From Acidobacteriaceae bacterium (lineage in GTDB: Bacteria > Acidobacteriota > Terriglobia > Terriglobales > Acidobacteriaceae): 5,978 bases of DNA. Location: the NCBI GenBank assembly GCA_030042915.1, contig JASHYS010000480.1, forward strand, positions 1 through 5,978. The letters run 5' to 3'. The position numbers and the translations under genes are program-made. The notes below the pieces were generated by a model. It had not been told where the DNA came from and did not search any database. It saw only the letters and a program-made list of their open reading frames with translations. Shown one piece after another: positions 1 through 4,848 of this stretch (within the stretch, counting starts at the first letter, position 1; each line of letters opens with the position of its first letter).

Positions 1-545
1 CCAATCACTACGAAGTTGAGCGGGGGATGCCATCCCTGCTCCAGCGTCTGGCGCTCCGCCAGCTCGAACACCAGCAGCACGCGCCGGCGAATCTCCACCG
101 CGTCCTCGAGAGTTTTCAGTCCGGGCGCCAGTGGCTCCCACTCATCGTGGCCGAAATAGGAGTGCGTTGCGCCGGTGGCCAGCACCAGGTAGTCGTAGTC
201 GAGGCGCGCGCCGCTCTTCAGGCTCACGTTGTGCGCCGCCGTGTCGATGGCCACCACTTCGTCCATCAGCACTTCGGTATTGCGCTGCCGCCTCAGGATG
301 GTGCGGATGGGCTGGGCGATATCGGCGCCGGTCAGCGCGGCCAGCGCCACCTGGTAAAGCAGCGGCTGGAAGGTGTGATGGTTGCTGCGGTCGACCACCG
401 TGACGTCGACGGGAAGATTTCCGAGGCCCTTGGCCGCGCGCAGCCCCGCAAAGCCCGCGCCCACAATCAGGACGCGAGGCCGCCCGGCAGCGGATTTGGC
501 TTGTCCGCCCTTCCGATCCTGGGCCTCTTGTGTGCCGTCGCTCAC
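1..545 (-). CDS. ndh: Type II NADH dehydrogenase (NDH-2), N-terminal part, truncated by the window edge
   Basis: NDH-2 is a single-subunit, FAD-containing membrane-associated enzyme that passes electrons from NADH to quinone without pumping protons. Only the first 181 residues are in the window. Residues 24-34 read PRVLIVGAGFAG, the N-terminal FAD-binding Rossmann motif (GAGFAG at 29-34). Further family landmarks are VVDRSNHHTFQPLLYQVA (50-67), typical of NDH-2, and the LATGATHSYFGHDEWE segment (122-137). The visible part ends at FVVI (178-181), just where the second, NADH-binding GxGxxG motif should begin. The start chosen is GTG at 545, preceded by the purine-rich GGTGGGGG about 7 bases away; a TTG at 548 is possible. 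The first 23 residues (SDGTQEAQDRKGGQAKSAAGR) are polar, low-complexity and probably a disordered leader. The gene is divergent from terC. Family assignment is firm; the choice of ndh over another pyridine nucleotide-disulphide oxidoreductase rests on the N-terminal half only. Confidence 0.88.
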   Translation of the reverse strand, partial: MSDGTQEAQDRKGGQAKSAAGRPRVLIVGAGFAGLRAAKGLGNLPVDVTVVDRSNHHTFQPLLYQVALAALTGADIAQPIRTILRRQRNTEVLMDEVVAIDTAAHNVSLKSGARLDYDYLVLATGATHSYFGHDEWEPLAPGLKTLEDAVEIRRRVLLVFELAERQTLEQGWHPPLNFVVI

Positions 546-552
546 CAAAATA

Positions 553-560
553 CCCCCACC
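553..560 (-). promoter_or_regulatory. Shine-Dalgarno-like sequence of the NADH dehydrogenase gene
   Basis: On the minus strand GGTGGGGG lies 7 bases upstream of the GTG at 545. No ATG occurs in frame between here and position 600, so this site decides the GTG start, with TTG at 548 as the only near alternative. Confidence 0.5.
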
Positions 561-561
561 T

Positions 562-572
562 CTAGATGCTAT
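562..572 (-). promoter_or_regulatory. Copy 1 of an 11-bp motif (ATAGCATCYAG) upstream of the NADH dehydrogenase gene
   Basis: On the minus strand the sequence is ATAGCATCTAG, 16 bases upstream of the GTG start. The same motif with one change, ATAGCATCCAG, lies at 710-720 on the plus strand just before terC. Each copy is in the sense orientation of its own gene. It could be a shared regulator site or part of the two promoters. Function is inferred from position only. Confidence 0.3.
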
Positions 573-627
573 CCCCCGGCTCTCACATGAAGAGATGCGC
601 GCCGAGGCCCTGAGGTAGCGCGATTGC

Positions 628-707
628 TTTCTCGTTCCCTTGTTCCCTTGTTCCCTTGGTCCCTGCCTTTGGCTACTCCCCGCCTTCTTGCTCCCTCGCT
701 CCCTGCC
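628..707. repeat. Pyrimidine-rich intergenic repeat tract in the ndh-terC divergent region
   Basis: Three perfect tandem copies of GTTCCCTT occupy 634-657. They are followed by related words: GGTCCCTGCC (658-667), TGGCTACTCCC (670-680) and CTCCCTCGCTCCCTGCC (691-707). The plus strand is almost free of A through the tract. TGGCTACTCCC and TCCCTCGCT recur in the gap after terC (1626-1674), so the two tracts belong to one repeat type. It sits where promoters for both divergent genes should be, and I could not identify convincing -35/-10 elements. Confidence 0.6.
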
Positions 708-709
708 TT

Positions 710-720
710 ATAGCATCCAG
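710..720 (+). promoter_or_regulatory. Copy 2 of the 11-bp motif (ATAGCATCYAG), immediately upstream of terC
   Basis: ATAGCATCCAG ends two bases before the terC ATG at 723 and matches 10 of 11 positions of the motif in front of the divergent NADH dehydrogenase gene (562-572, minus strand). It replaces a recognisable Shine-Dalgarno here, so it may overlap the ribosome binding region or mark a very short leader. Role inferred. Confidence 0.3.
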
Positions 721-722
721 CT

Positions 723-1604
723 ATGATTGCGGGCGTTTCCTGGGCCTGGTGGGCCGCTTTTCACGCGGTGGTGGCCGCTTTGTTACTGGCAGACTCCTGG
801 CTGGCCGGCTCCCGTCGCCAGCCGGGGCGCGCGCCAGCCTTCGCTTGGCTGGCGATTGCGGCCTTCGTGCTCGCGGCTGCGGGATTCGCGTGTTGGCTGG
901 CCTTAGCGCAGGGGCGGCAGGCGGCGCTCGAGTTCGCCTCCGGATACGCGATTGAAGCCTCTCTCAGCATCGACAATCTCTTTGTCTTTTTGCTGCTGTT
1001 CAAGGCATTTGAGCTGGGCCCGGCGCGCGAGCGCCAGGTGTTGCGCTGGGGCGTGTGGGGTGCGTTTCTACTGCGAGCGGCGTTTATCGCGGCGGGCATC
1101 GCGCTGCTGCGCCATTTCAACTGGATCACGTGGGCGTTCGGCGCCCTCCTGCTCTATGCGGCATGGCGAACATTCCGCGGCGGCCGATCCTGGATGAGCG
1201 GCTTCAGGCGCCCAAAAACAGGCCACGCCCCGCTTTGGCTGGTGATTCTGGCGGTCGAGGTCACCGACATTCTGTTTGCCACCGATTCCATCCCCGCCGT
1301 CTTGTCGGTCACTCACAATCCCTTCGTGGCTTACACGTCGAACGTGGCCGCAATCCTGGGCTTGCGTTCGTTGTACTTCGCTCTGTCCGCAATGCTCGAC
1401 CGCTTGCGCTATCTGCATTATGGGCTGGCTGCGATCCTCGCCTTTGCGGCGCTCAAAATGCTTGCGTCGCATTGGATCGATGTGCCGGTGACCCTTTCGC
1501 TGGTGGTGATTGCAGTCGTTCTCGCAGTGTGCGCGCTTGCGTCGGTCATCGGCCGGCCAAACAACAGGCCGGCAACACAGCAACGCAGCCGGTCGGCGAG
1601 CTAG
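723..1604 (+). CDS. TerC family integral membrane protein (Alx/TerC type)
   Basis: 293-residue inner-membrane protein of the TerC family. Known members include TerC of tellurite resistance clusters and Alx, a manganese exporter; the substrate here is not shown. The N-terminus WAWWAAFHAVVAALLLADSWL (7-27) is the usual TerC opening and supports the ATG at 723, although no clear Shine-Dalgarno precedes it. The first signature, GYAIEASLSIDNLFVF (74-89), carries E78 and D84. The second, EVTDILFATDSIPAVLSVT (179-197), carries E179, D182 and D188; these buried acidic residues are the likely metal-binding set. About nine hydrophobic segments are visible. The cytoplasmic loop between them (150-170) is short for the family, and the tail (277-293) is polar and arginine-rich. 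No other ter genes are nearby, which favours metal homeostasis over a dedicated tellurite operon. It is followed by another ion-related membrane gene, separated by 261 bp. Confidence 0.93.
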   Translation: MIAGVSWAWWAAFHAVVAALLLADSWLAGSRRQPGRAPAFAWLAIAAFVLAAAGFACWLALAQGRQAALEFASGYAIEASLSIDNLFVFLLLFKAFELGPARERQVLRWGVWGAFLLRAAFIAAGIALLRHFNWITWAFGALLLYAAWRTFRGGRSWMSGFRRPKTGHAPLWLVILAVEVTDILFATDSIPAVLSVTHNPFVAYTSNVAAILGLRSLYFALSAMLDRLRYLHYGLAAILAFAALKMLASHWIDVPVTLSLVVIAVVLAVCALASVIGRPNNRPATQQRSRSAS

Positions 1605-1625
1605 CGAAATCAGCGGGTCGCTTTT
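1603..1625 (+). terminator. Weak terminator-like hairpin overlapping the terC stop
   Basis: AGCGA (1603-1607) can pair with TCGCT (1618-1622) over a 10-base loop and is followed by a short T run (1622-1625). The stem is only 5 bp and the loop large, so this is a weak candidate for ending terC transcription. Confidence 0.22.
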
Positions 1626-1674
1626 CTACTCCCTATTGGCTACTGGCTACTCCCTGCTTTCCCGTTCCCTCGCT
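1626..1674. repeat. Second pyrimidine-rich repeat tract, downstream of terC
   Basis: CTACTCCCT occurs at 1626-1634 and 1647-1655, and TGGCTAC occurs twice in tandem at 1637-1650. The tract then continues as CTGCTTTCCCGTTCCCTCGCT. It shares TGGCTACTCCC and TCCCTCGCT with the tract at 628-707 in the same orientation, so terC is flanked by related repeats on both sides. No coding potential. Confidence 0.55.
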
Positions 1675-1705
1675 GAATGAACAGCGCGATCACAAAAATT
1701 GGGTG

Positions 1706-1747
1706 CCCCATCCTGGCCGGGCCTTTGTTTTTCCGGCTAGGGTGGGG
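1706..1747. repeat. Long hairpin-forming intergenic palindromic repeat
   Basis: CCCCATCCTGGCCGG (1706-1720) faces CCGGCTAGGGTGGGG (1733-1747) across a 12-base loop. In RNA all 15 positions pair, 13 Watson-Crick and 2 G-U. No T run follows directly, so a simple intrinsic terminator is not the best reading; it looks like a dispersed palindromic repeat. It lies 118 bp upstream of the MgtC/DUF4010 gene and could also act on that transcript's leader. Confidence 0.6.
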
Positions 1748-1853
1748 GCGAGGCCAACGCCGCCTCCGAACTCCAACCCTGTGCCCAAGCTGGCTTTCTG
1801 CCTCCGATGCCTCCGGCGAAGTGTATGCTGTGGTGCAGACCAATCGCACTGGC

Positions 1854-1859
1854 AAGGGG
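1854..1859 (+). promoter_or_regulatory. Shine-Dalgarno of the MgtC/DUF4010 gene
   Basis: AAGGGG with a 6-base spacer to the ATG at 1866. It decides this start over an in-frame ATG at 1677, whose extra 63 codons would run through repeat tract and hairpin. Confidence 0.65.
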
Positions 1860-1865
1860 TGGAAC

Positions 1866-3128
1866 ATGGAAATCTTCCGCGAATTCCCGCCGGAGGCAGC
1901 CAAGATCGTGCTCGTGCTGTTCCTGTCGTTCCTCATCGGGCTGGAGCGCGAGGAACACAAGGCCGCCGGAACGAGTTACTCGTTCGGCGGGGTGCGCACC
2001 TTTCCGCTGATCGGACTTCTCGGTTATTCGCTGGCCTTGGTTTCCAGCACGCAAATGCTGCCGGTCAGCCTGGGCTTTCTGGTGGTCGCCGGATTTCTCA
2101 TGCTGTCCTATTGGCACAAGCTCACACAATCCACCGTGGCCGGCGTCACCACTGAGATGTCGGGATTGACCACCTATCTTGTGGGAGCCCTTGTTTGCTA
2201 CGGACATATCTGGATCGCTACCACGTTGGCCGTTGCCAGCCTGCTGTTGCTTGAGCTGAAGGCCGCCCTCGAAAGCCTCTGTACGAGTGTGGGCGCAAGC
2301 GAGATTCTCACCTTCACCAAATTCCTGGTGCTCAGCGGCGTCATTCTGCCCGTGTTGCCCAACCAGGAATTCACTTCGTTCCACATCAATCCCTACAAAA
2401 CGTGGCTGGTGGTGGTGGCCATCAGCGCCATCTCTTACGCCAGCTACGTGCTGCAAAAGCTCACCAAGGGTCAGGGAGGCATTGAGCTGGCCGCGGTCTT
2501 GGGTGGCGCCTATTCCTCTACGGTCACAACTGTGGTGCTGGCCCGCCAAGGCAAGGCCGAGAAACATCCGCATTTGATTTCCGGCTGCATCCTCATGGCC
2601 TCGGCTGTCATGTATCTGCGCCTCGCCATTTTGCTGGCGCTGTTCAATCGGCAGTTGATGGCTCCGCTGCTGGCGCCGTTTCTCACCCTTGCCATTGTGG
2701 CGGCCGTGGTGGGCTGGCTTTGGACGCGCCGCGCCGACAAGGGAACGCAGCCCATCGAGCAGCAGGCGGCGCCGCGAAATCCGCTGGAGCTGGGAACAGC
2801 GTTCCTCTTCGCGCTGTTGTTTCTGGTCATGCTGGTGCTCACCCAGTTGGCGGTTACCTATCTTGGCCGCGCGGGCGTCGACACCCTGGCCGCCATCATG
2901 GGAGTGAGCGACGTCGATCCCTTCATCATGGGGCTCACCCAAGCCGCGGGAACCATCACGCCGGTGAAGGTGGCGGCGGGCGCAGTGCTCATCGCCGCCG
3001 CCAGCAACAACGTGGTCAAGGGCATCTACGCATACAGCCTGTCGGAGCGCAAAACCGGCCGCGAAAGCCTGGCCTTTCTGCTCGCGCTCGCCATTGGCGG
3101 CCTGATTCCGCTGATCTGGTTGCTCTAA
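1866..3128 (+). CDS. MgtC/SapB family membrane protein with DUF4010 domain
   Basis: 420-residue polytopic membrane protein. The N-terminal MgtC/SapB-like part holds FLIGLEREE (22-30) and the GGVRTFPLIGLLGY stretch (41-54), with hydrophobic segments to about residue 135. The C-terminal DUF4010 part follows, with GGAYSSTVTTVVLAR (213-227), GLTQAAG (356-362) and AAASNNVVKGIYAY (377-390) as its recognisable blocks. I count about twelve hydrophobic segments overall. MgtC proteins are linked to growth at low magnesium and control of membrane ATP synthase in pathogens; the DUF4010 fusion has no established biochemical role that I know of, so transport or regulation is inference. The ATG at 1866 is supported by AAGGGG six bases upstream and by the MgtC motif falling at the usual distance from the N-terminus. 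The gene lies downstream of terC in the same direction, but a 261-bp repeat-filled gap suggests its own promoter. Confidence 0.9.
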   Translation: MEIFREFPPEAAKIVLVLFLSFLIGLEREEHKAAGTSYSFGGVRTFPLIGLLGYSLALVSSTQMLPVSLGFLVVAGFLMLSYWHKLTQSTVAGVTTEMSGLTTYLVGALVCYGHIWIATTLAVASLLLLELKAALESLCTSVGASEILTFTKFLVLSGVILPVLPNQEFTSFHINPYKTWLVVVAISAISYASYVLQKLTKGQGGIELAAVLGGAYSSTVTTVVLARQGKAEKHPHLISGCILMASAVMYLRLAILLALFNRQLMAPLLAPFLTLAIVAAVVGWLWTRRADKGTQPIEQQAAPRNPLELGTAFLFALLFLVMLVLTQLAVTYLGRAGVDTLAAIMGVSDVDPFIMGLTQAAGTITPVKVAAGAVLIAAASNNVVKGIYAYSLSERKTGRESLAFLLALAIGGLIPLIWLL

Positions 3129-3137
3129 AGCCAGGGA

Positions 3138-3173
3138 CCCGCGCTTTAGCGTGGGAACGGAATGGAGATGAAT
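3138..3173 (+). repeat. Direct repeat copy A, starting with a TTTA-loop hairpin
   Basis: Begins with the hairpin CCCGCGC-TTTA-GCGTGGG (one G-T pair) and continues AACGGAATGGAGATGAAT. It matches copy B at 3476-3512 at all but about four positions. It begins 10 bp after the MgtC/DUF4010 stop, and its hairpin could help end that transcript, but no T run follows. Confidence 0.65.
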
Positions 3174-3208
3174 AAAGATGTCATCGGCCCAGAGTCGTGA
3201 AGCGTCAG

Positions 3209-3228
3209 GGCACGAGTTTACTCGTGCC
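3209..3228. repeat. Perfect 8-bp hairpin with TTTA loop
   Basis: GGCACGAG-TTTA-CTCGTGCC. Stem sequence unrelated to the hairpins at 3138 and 3249, loop identical. Confidence 0.65.
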
Positions 3229-3248
3229 GCAGCCGCCGCAAATCTGGC

Positions 3249-3260
3249 GGCCTTTAGGCC
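3249..3260. repeat. Perfect 4-bp hairpin with TTTA loop
   Basis: GGCC-TTTA-GGCC, 20 bp after the previous hairpin and with the same loop. Confidence 0.45.
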
Positions 3261-3301
3261 CTGAGGGAGCTGCTTCTTCAGACCGAGAGACCACCGAGTC
3301 T

Positions 3302-3317
3302 GGGGACAGGCGTCCCC
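3302..3317. repeat. Perfect 6-bp hairpin with AGGC loop
   Basis: GGGGAC-AGGC-GTCCCC. Six Watson-Crick pairs; no T run follows. Confidence 0.5.
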
Positions 3318-3342
3318 TTCAGCGGGCGCAAGACGCTAGCCG

Positions 3343-3373
3343 CAGGGGTGACCCTGAGGTTAGGCGCAAGCCT
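3343..3373. repeat. Two adjacent small hairpins with GNRA tetraloops
   Basis: CAGGG-GTGA-CCCTG (3343-3356) and AGGC-GCAA-GCCT (3362-3373), read on the plus strand. Both loops fit the stable RNA tetraloop pattern GNRA, which favours structure acting in plus-strand RNA if the region is transcribed. Confidence 0.4.
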
Positions 3374-3449
3374 GGCGTATAAAGGTTGGCGTCGCGGAGC
3401 GCGTAGGGCGGTGGAGTTTTGAAAGCGCACGATCTGGGCCGTGCCAGCC

Positions 3450-3462
3450 GCGCCGTAGGCGC
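3450..3462. repeat. 5-bp hairpin with GTA loop, first copy
   Basis: GCGCC-GTA-GGCGC. A second hairpin with the same loop and closing C-G pair but a changed stem lies at 3518-3530. Confidence 0.45.
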
Positions 3463-3475
3463 ACCGGTTGTTAGC

Positions 3476-3512
3476 CCCGCGCTTCAGCGTGGGGAACAGA
3501 ATGGAGATGGAT
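3476..3512 (+). repeat. Direct repeat copy B, starting with a TTCA-loop hairpin
   Basis: Starts within the 8-bp hairpin CCCCGCGC-TTCA-GCGTGGGG (3475-3494) and continues AACAGAATGGAGATGGAT. It is in the same orientation as copy A, 338 bp downstream, and the hairpin stem is one pair longer on both sides, so the extra pair is symmetrical. Confidence 0.65.
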
Positions 3513-3517
3513 GCGGA

Positions 3518-3530
3518 GCCCCGTAGGGGC
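3518..3530. repeat. 5-bp hairpin with GTA loop, second copy
   Basis: GCCCC-GTA-GGGGC; same loop and closing pair as 3450-3462 with a different stem. It lies 5 bp after direct repeat copy B and 72 bp before aroB. Confidence 0.45.
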
Positions 3531-3602
3531 GGCGCCGTCGGCAGCGGACGGGCGACGGGCGATCACCGGGAGCGCAATTAGTCCTCTATCATTGAAATCA
3601 CT

Positions 3603-4709
3603 GTGCAAACGATTCGCGTAGACGCGCCTTCGGCGAAATACGACGTCACTGCGGGCAGCGGGTTGCTCGCAAACCTGGCGCCGCGCATCGAGCGGGCCGT
3701 GGGACGATTGCCCCGGCAAATCTTCGTCCTCACTTCGCCGGAGATCTGGGCGCTCTGGTCCGGCAGATTCCTGCGCTCCTTTGCCGAGCCGCCCCTCACG
3801 CTGTTTCTTCCATCTGGCGAAAAACACAAGACAGTCCAGAGCGTGGAGCGCCTGGCGCGCGAGATGGTGCGCGCCGGGGGCGACCGCGGTTCGCTGCTGA
3901 TTGCCTTTGGCGGCGGCGTTGTGGGCGATGTGGGCGGGTTCGCAGCGGCGGTATTTCTTCGCGGCATTCCTTACGTGCAGGTGCCGACGACGTTTCTGGC
4001 GCAGGTTGACTCCAGCATCGGCGGCAAGGTCGGCGTCAACCTGCCCGAGGGCAAGAACCTGGTGGGCGCGTTTCACCAGCCGCGCGCTGTGTTTGCCGAT
4101 ATCGAAACGCTGGGTACGCTGCCCGACCGCGAACTGCGCGCCGGCCTGATGGAAAGTGTGAAGGCGGGAATCATTCGCGACCGGGCGCTGGTTCGCTTCA
4201 TGGAAGAGCACGCGGACGCGATCTTCAAGCGCGAGCCGAGGGCGCTGGAGCGGGTGATTGGCGCCTCGATCAGGATGAAAGCCGGAGTGGTGCGCGGTGA
4301 TGAGCGCGAGACCGGTTTGCGCATGATTCTGAACTTCGGGCACACCGTGGGCCACGCGCTGGAGCAGGCCACGCGCTACAAAGCCATGCTGCACGGCGAG
4401 GCGGTGGGGTGGGGCATGGTAGCGGCGCTCGCCTTGGCGCGGCGGCGCGGCACCATTACCGGCGCTCAAATGGAGCGGCTGGAGAAGCTGATTTATCGCT
4501 ACGGCCCGCTGCCCAGGCTGAAAGTGAGCGCGGCGCGCGTCATGGCAGCCACGGCGCGCGACAAGAAGAATGTGGGCGGCGTGCGGCGGTTCGTGCTGCC
4601 CATCGGGATCGGCGACGCGGGCGTGGTGGACGATGTGACCGCGGCGGAGCTCGATGCGGCGGTGAAATACATGATGGTCAGAAGCAGGGACTCGGGACCG
4701 AGGGTCTAG
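3603..4709 (+). CDS. aroB: 3-dehydroquinate synthase (AroB)
   Basis: Cytoplasmic enzyme of the shikimate pathway; it converts DAHP to 3-dehydroquinate using NAD+ and a divalent metal, second step toward aromatic amino acids. At 368 residues it has normal family length. Visible landmarks are the NAD-binding GGGVVGD (103-109), PTTFLAQVDSSIGGKVGVN (128-146), KNLVGAFHQP (151-160), and the metal ligands E184 (in GLMESVKAG), H247 (NFGHTVGHALE) and H264 (LHGEAVGWG). DKKNVGG (320-326) is the conserved C-terminal block. The GTG at 3603 starts VQTIRVDAPSAKYDV, matching the usual AroB N-terminus; no clear Shine-Dalgarno precedes it. The last ten residues (VRSRDSGPRV) extend beyond the usual end and are encoded partly by a palindrome. 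No other aromatic-pathway gene is adjacent. All catalytic features are intact. Confidence 0.97.
   Translation: MQTIRVDAPSAKYDVTAGSGLLANLAPRIERAVGRLPRQIFVLTSPEIWALWSGRFLRSFAEPPLTLFLPSGEKHKTVQSVERLAREMVRAGGDRGSLLIAFGGGVVGDVGGFAAAVFLRGIPYVQVPTTFLAQVDSSIGGKVGVNLPEGKNLVGAFHQPRAVFADIETLGTLPDRELRAGLMESVKAGIIRDRALVRFMEEHADAIFKREPRALERVIGASIRMKAGVVRGDERETGLRMILNFGHTVGHALEQATRYKAMLHGEAVGWGMVAALALARRRGTITGAQMERLEKLIYRYGPLPRLKVSAARVMAATARDKKNVGGVRRFVLPIGIGDAGVVDDVTAAELDAAVKYMMVRSRDSGPRV
4691..4702. repeat. Palindrome at the aroB 3' end
   Basis: CTCGG-GA-CCGAG lies inside the last aroB codons, five bases before the stop-codon triplet at 4707-4709. It may serve as a transcript-end structure, or be a repeat that has extended the reading frame. 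A run of six G follows, not T. Confidence 0.4.
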
Positions 4710-4731
4710 GGGGGACTAAGCAGCAACACCG

Positions 4732-4784
4732 CTGACCCGGCCGACCCTCTAACCTCGCTAACTCCGCTAACCCCGCTCGCTCCG
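4732..4784. repeat. Degenerate 9-bp tandem array between convergent aroB and methyltransferase genes
   Basis: Units are CTGACCCGG, CCGACCCT (one base short), CTAACCTCG (4749-4757), CTAACTCCG (4758-4766), CTAACCCCG (4767-4775) and CTCGCTCCG (4776-4784). The three central units differ only at two pyrimidine positions. The 139-bp gap holds no gene and no convincing T-tailed terminator on either strand; the array sits where both transcripts should end. Confidence 0.6.
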
Positions 4785-4848
4785 CGTTGATTCCAAATGG
4801 CTTGTTGATTTGACTCGCCTGACCGCGCAAAAACCACCGCGCAGAGCT

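Larger units (their letters stand above)
3129..3602. other. 474-bp non-coding gap packed with short hairpins
   Basis: No gene is supported between the MgtC/DUF4010 stop and the aroB start. From 3138 to 3530 it holds at least nine compact inverted repeats with 2-5-base apparent loops, plus a 36-37-bp direct repeat (3138-3173 and 3476-3512) and a tandem GACGGGC pair (3547-3560). Loops fall into a few types: TTTA or TTCA (3138-3155, 3209-3228, 3249-3260, 3475-3494), GTA closed by C-G (3450-3462, 3518-3530), GNRA (3343-3356, 3362-3373) and AGGC (3302-3317). The only plus-strand ORF (3197-3382) is made of these repeats. The cluster resembles a mosaic of intergenic palindromic repeats. Confidence 0.6.

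Noticed and set aside
27..590. Plus-strand open frame of 187 codons at the left end
   Set aside because: It is the shadow of the NADH dehydrogenase on the minus strand, whose translation shows clear FAD-binding and family motifs; the plus frame is rich in H, R and Q without any recognisable domain.
723..1604. Tellurite-resistance operon
   Set aside because: Only the TerC-like gene is present; no terZABDEF-type neighbours are seen in the window.
1055..2155. Plus-strand open frame of 366 codons
   Set aside because: It runs across the end of terC, the intergenic repeats and the start of the MgtC/DUF4010 gene in another frame; no family likeness.
1737..2942. Minus-strand open frame of 401 codons
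   Set aside because: Antisense to the MgtC/DUF4010 gene; its H/Q/G/R-rich translation is typical of GC-rich shadow frames.
3138..3160. Intrinsic terminator after the MgtC/DUF4010 gene
   Set aside because: The hairpin is well placed, but it is followed by AACGGAATGG with no T run, and a near-identical copy lies 338 bp away, so a repeat is the better call.
3197..3382. 61-codon plus-strand frame between the MgtC/DUF4010 gene and aroB
   Set aside because: Made entirely of the hairpin repeats, no ribosome site, no hydrophobic or domain pattern.
3587..3592. TATCAT as a -10 element for aroB
   Set aside because: No acceptable -35 hexamer lies 16-18 bp upstream, and it is only 10 bases before the start codon.
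3129..3602. CRISPR array or structured regulatory RNA (riboswitch) in the large gap
   Set aside because: Repeats are not evenly spaced and spacers are absent, so not CRISPR. The hairpins are separate and local, with no long-range pairing that I recognise as a known riboswitch class.
3471..4469. Minus-strand open frame of 332 codons
   Set aside because: Antisense to aroB and extends into the hairpin cluster; no recognisable domain.
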